6,725 bases of DNA from contig CADBNG010000182.1 of assembly GCA_902795985.1 (NCBI GenBank), positions 1 to 6,725 on the forward strand, written 5' to 3'. Each line of letters opens with the position of its first letter. Position 1 is the first letter of the stretch. The translations under genes were made by a program, and so were the position numbers. Shown one piece after another: positions 4,481-6,725 of this stretch. The DNA is from an uncultured Lachnospiraceae bacterium (GTDB taxonomy: Bacteria > Bacillota_A > Clostridia > Lachnospirales > Lachnospiraceae). The notes beneath the pieces are model-generated. The model searched no databases. It saw only the letters and a list, made by a program, of their open reading frames with translations, and had not been told where the DNA came from.

Positions 4481-6725
4481 ATGAGTGTAAGAATTGCCCT
4501 TGCGGGCAACCCGAACAGCGGCAAAACGACCCTTTTCAATGCCCTGACCGGATCCAACCAGTTCGTCGGAAACTGGCCCGGCGTAACGGTGGAGAAAAAA
4601 GAGGGTAAACTGAAGAAACACGATGGCGTTACGATCACGGACCTTCCCGGAATTTATTCCCTTTCTCCGTATACCCTGGAGGAAGTCGTCGCCCGGAACT
4701 ATCTGATCGAGGAGCGCCCGGACGCGATACTGAACATCATTGACGGAACGAACCTGGAACGGAATCTTTATCTGACGACCCAGCTGGTCGAACTCGGCAT
4801 CCCGGTGGTTCTGGCTGTGAATATGATGGATGTCGTCCGGAAGAATGGCGACACAATCCGTACAGAAGAGCTGTCCCGCCAGATGGGATGCAGGGTTCTG
4901 GAGATCTCTGCCCTGAAGGGAACCGGCGTGATGGAAGCCGCGGAAGCCGCGATCGAAGCGGCGCGGAACGGGAAAACGATCCCGCAGCATACCTTCTCCG
5001 GTCCGGTGGAACACGCGCTGGCGCATATCGAAGAAGCCGTTGTCCACAATATGCCCGATGAGCAGCAGAGATGGTACGCGATCAAGGTTTTCGAACGGGA
5101 CGAAAAAGTTCTGGAACAGCTGAAGATCGATCCGTCGGTGATGGAACATGTGGAAAAGGACATTAAAGCAGCGGAAAGCGAGCTGGACGATGACGCGGAA
5201 AGCATCATTACGAACGAAAGGTATATTTACATCGCCGAAGTCATTAAAGGCTGTTATAAAAAAGGAAAGGCGGCGGACCTGACCACTTCGGACAAGATCG
5301 ATAAGATCGTGACCAACCGCTGGCTCGGTCTTCCGATCTTTGCCGGGATCATGTTTCTTGTTTATTGGGTCGCAATGGTCGCTGTCGGAACCCCGGCAAC
5401 AGACTGGACGAATGACTGCCTGTTTGGCGATGGCTGGCATATGTTCGGCAACGGCACAAGCGCCTATGAAGCGGATGCAGAAGAATACGGCGAAGCCTTC
5501 AATGTTGTGGATGCTTTCCTCGGCGCAGATGCTTTCATGAATGAAGAGGAAGCGCTGGATGCAGATGCCGTGAAGGCGGCAGCTGCCGAAATAGCGGCAG
5601 GTTCCTCAGCGGATTATATAATCGAAGATGAAGAAACATTTGAAACAGAAGATGTGATCTATACATATGATCAGCTGCAGGAAGCGATCCCTGTTATTGA
5701 GAAATATGAAGGTATTGCGCCGGATCCGGCGGATTACGGCACCTGGGTTCCGGGCATTCCGGCTCTCGTGGAAAGCGGACTGGACAAAGTCGGAGCGGTC
5801 GACTGGGTTAAAGGCCTGATCCTCGACGGTATCATAGCCGGTGTCGGAGCTGTTCTGGGCTTTGTACCTCAGATGCTGGTGCTCTTCCTGATGCTGGCTT
5901 TCCTGGAAGCCTGCGGCTACATGGCGCGTATCGCTTTCGTTCTGGACCGTATCTTCCGCAAGTTCGGCCTTTCCGGAAAATCCTTTATCCCGATGCTGAT
6001 CGGTGTCGGCTGCGGCATTCCGGGCGTTATGGCTTCCAGAACAATAGAGAACGAGCGTGACCGCCGCATGACGATCATGACCACGACCTTCATCCCCTGC
6101 GGCGCGAAGGTTCCGTTCATTGCCATGATCGCCGGCGCGATCTTCGGCGGATCCGCATGGGTCGCGACCTCTGCTTACTTTATCGGCGTTGCGGCGATCG
6201 TCATTTCCGGTATCATGCTGAAAAAGACAAGGATGTTCGCGGGCGATCCGGCACCGTTCGTTATGGAACTGCCGGCCTACCACCTTCCGACGATCGGAAA
6301 TGTGCTTCGCTCCATGTGGGAGCGCGGCTGGTCCTTCATTAAGAAGGCCGGAACGATCATACTGCTTTCCACGATTGTGATCTGGTTCTTAAAATCTTTC
6401 GGATCGGTGGACGGTGCTTTCAGGATGCTGGAAGAAAATGAATTGGATCATTCCGTTCTTGCCAGGATCGGAAGCGCCATTGCCTGGATCTTCTTACCGC
6501 TTGGCTGGGGCAACTGGCAGGCGGCGGTCGCATCCGTGACCGGACTGGTCGCGAAGGAAAACATCGTCGGAACCATGGGAATTCTTTACAGAACCGAAGG
6601 AGCGACCGTTTGGCAGAATCTTTCAATGGTATTTACCGGGATCACCGGCTTTTCCTTCCTGGTGTTCAACCTGCTGTGCGCGCCGTGTTTCGCTGCAATC
6701 GGCGCGATTAAACGGGAGATGAACA
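4481..6725 (+). CDS. feoB: FeoB ferrous iron transporter (3' end beyond window)
   Basis: FeoB is a membrane protein that takes up Fe2+, driven or gated by a cytoplasmic GTPase domain. The G motifs are all visible: G1 GNPNSGKT (9-16), switch I GNWPGVTV with Thr36, G3 DLPG (54-57), G4 NMMD (114-117) and G5 SALKG (143-147). A helical GDI-like spacer follows (about 170-275). The first membrane segment starts at Trp281. The conserved gate motifs are GCGIPGVMASR with Cys511 and PCGAKVPF with Cys540, and a late pair Cys733/Cys736 lies in LLCAPC. Residues about 313-422 form an acidic insert between the first and second membrane regions. ATG 4481 follows AGGAGG (4467-4472) by 8 nt; the in-frame ATG 4463 precedes that site and is unlikely. 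The window ends after codon 748 with no stop, so only the C-terminus is missing. No frameshift is seen. Confidence 0.97.
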   Translation, partial: MSVRIALAGNPNSGKTTLFNALTGSNQFVGNWPGVTVEKKEGKLKKHDGVTITDLPGIYSLSPYTLEEVVARNYLIEERPDAILNIIDGTNLERNLYLTTQLVELGIPVVLAVNMMDVVRKNGDTIRTEELSRQMGCRVLEISALKGTGVMEAAEAAIEAARNGKTIPQHTFSGPVEHALAHIEEAVVHNMPDEQQRWYAIKVFERDEKVLEQLKIDPSVMEHVEKDIKAAESELDDDAESIITNERYIYIAEVIKGCYKKGKAADLTTSDKIDKIVTNRWLGLPIFAGIMFLVYWVAMVAVGTPATDWTNDCLFGDGWHMFGNGTSAYEADAEEYGEAFNVVDAFLGADAFMNEEEALDADAVKAAAAEIAAGSSADYIIEDEETFETEDVIYTYDQLQEAIPVIEKYEGIAPDPADYGTWVPGIPALVESGLDKVGAVDWVKGLILDGIIAGVGAVLGFVPQMLVLFLMLAFLEACGYMARIAFVLDRIFRKFGLSGKSFIPMLIGVGCGIPGVMASRTIENERDRRMTIMTTTFIPCGAKVPFIAMIAGAIFGGSAWVATSAYFIGVAAIVISGIMLKKTRMFAGDPAPFVMELPAYHLPTIGNVLRSMWERGWSFIKKAGTIILLSTIVIWFLKSFGSVDGAFRMLEENELDHSVLARIGSAIAWIFLPLGWGNWQAAVASVTGLVAKENIVGTMGILYRTEGATVWQNLSMVFTGITGFSFLVFNLLCAPCFAAIGAIKREMN

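Noticed and set aside
4427..5440. A 337-codon open frame on the minus strand opposite feoB
   Set aside because: It has no recognisable domain and lies antisense to the FeoB G domain, whose motifs are unmistakable.
5606..6283. A 225-codon minus-strand open frame opposite the FeoB membrane region
   Set aside because: Its composition is typical of the shadow of a hydrophobic gene, and no family is recognisable.
6677..6725. FeoB as a truncated gene
   Set aside because: The reading frame is intact up to the last base of the window, so the missing end reflects the window edge.

Overview
The window looks like a chromosomal segment of a Gram-positive anaerobe of the Bacillota, class Clostridia, most likely a fairly GC-rich relative of the Lachnospiraceae. 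The basis is the strong AGGAGG-type ribosome sites, the sigma-A promoters, the two tandem feoA genes ahead of feoB, and the wording of the FeoA, FeoB and ABC proteins. The assignment comes from recognising these families, not from a search.

Layout from left to right. (1) Positions 2-76, minus strand: a complete tRNA-Pro (anticodon GGG) without an encoded CCA, with its own promoter at 90-118. (2) Positions 155-3612, plus strand: two translationally coupled ABC exporter half-transporters of 573 and 579 aa that overlap by ATGA. The first has a degenerate ATPase site (Asp and Gln replace the catalytic Glu and switch His) and the second is canonical, so they should form an asymmetric heterodimeric exporter of unknown substrate. 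A candidate promoter for the pair (117-145) shares two bases of its -35 box with the divergent tRNA promoter, and a rho-independent terminator (3656-3705) closes the unit. (3) Positions 3707-6725, plus strand: a ferrous-iron uptake operon, feoA1 (70 aa), feoA2 (74 aa) and feoB (open at the right edge, 748 codons seen). It starts from a promoter with perfect consensus -35 and -10 boxes and a 17-bp spacer.

The most interesting non-coding signal is a recurring 16-bp palindromic motif, roughly GTTAGC-N4-GCTAAC. It occurs twice upstream of the feo -35 box, once in the feo leader, and once between feoA2 and feoB, where it contains a perfect 14-bp palindrome. This looks like the operator set of a metal-responsive regulator. 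The same feoA2-feoB gap also holds GC-rich arms that can pair as competing hairpins or as an H-type pseudoknot just before the feoB ribosome site. FeoB itself carries an acidic insert of about 100 residues between its first and second membrane regions, predicted to lie outside the cell.

In physiological terms, FeoB would import Fe2+ through the membrane with its cytoplasmic G domain, the two FeoA proteins would assist or tune it, and the palindromic sites and RNA structures would tie expression to metal supply. The ABC pair is a separate transcription unit, and nothing in the sequence links it functionally to iron uptake. No mobile element, CRISPR array or clear gene transfer boundary was seen. 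The system components are known families; the possible novelty is in the regulatory layout and the FeoB insert.
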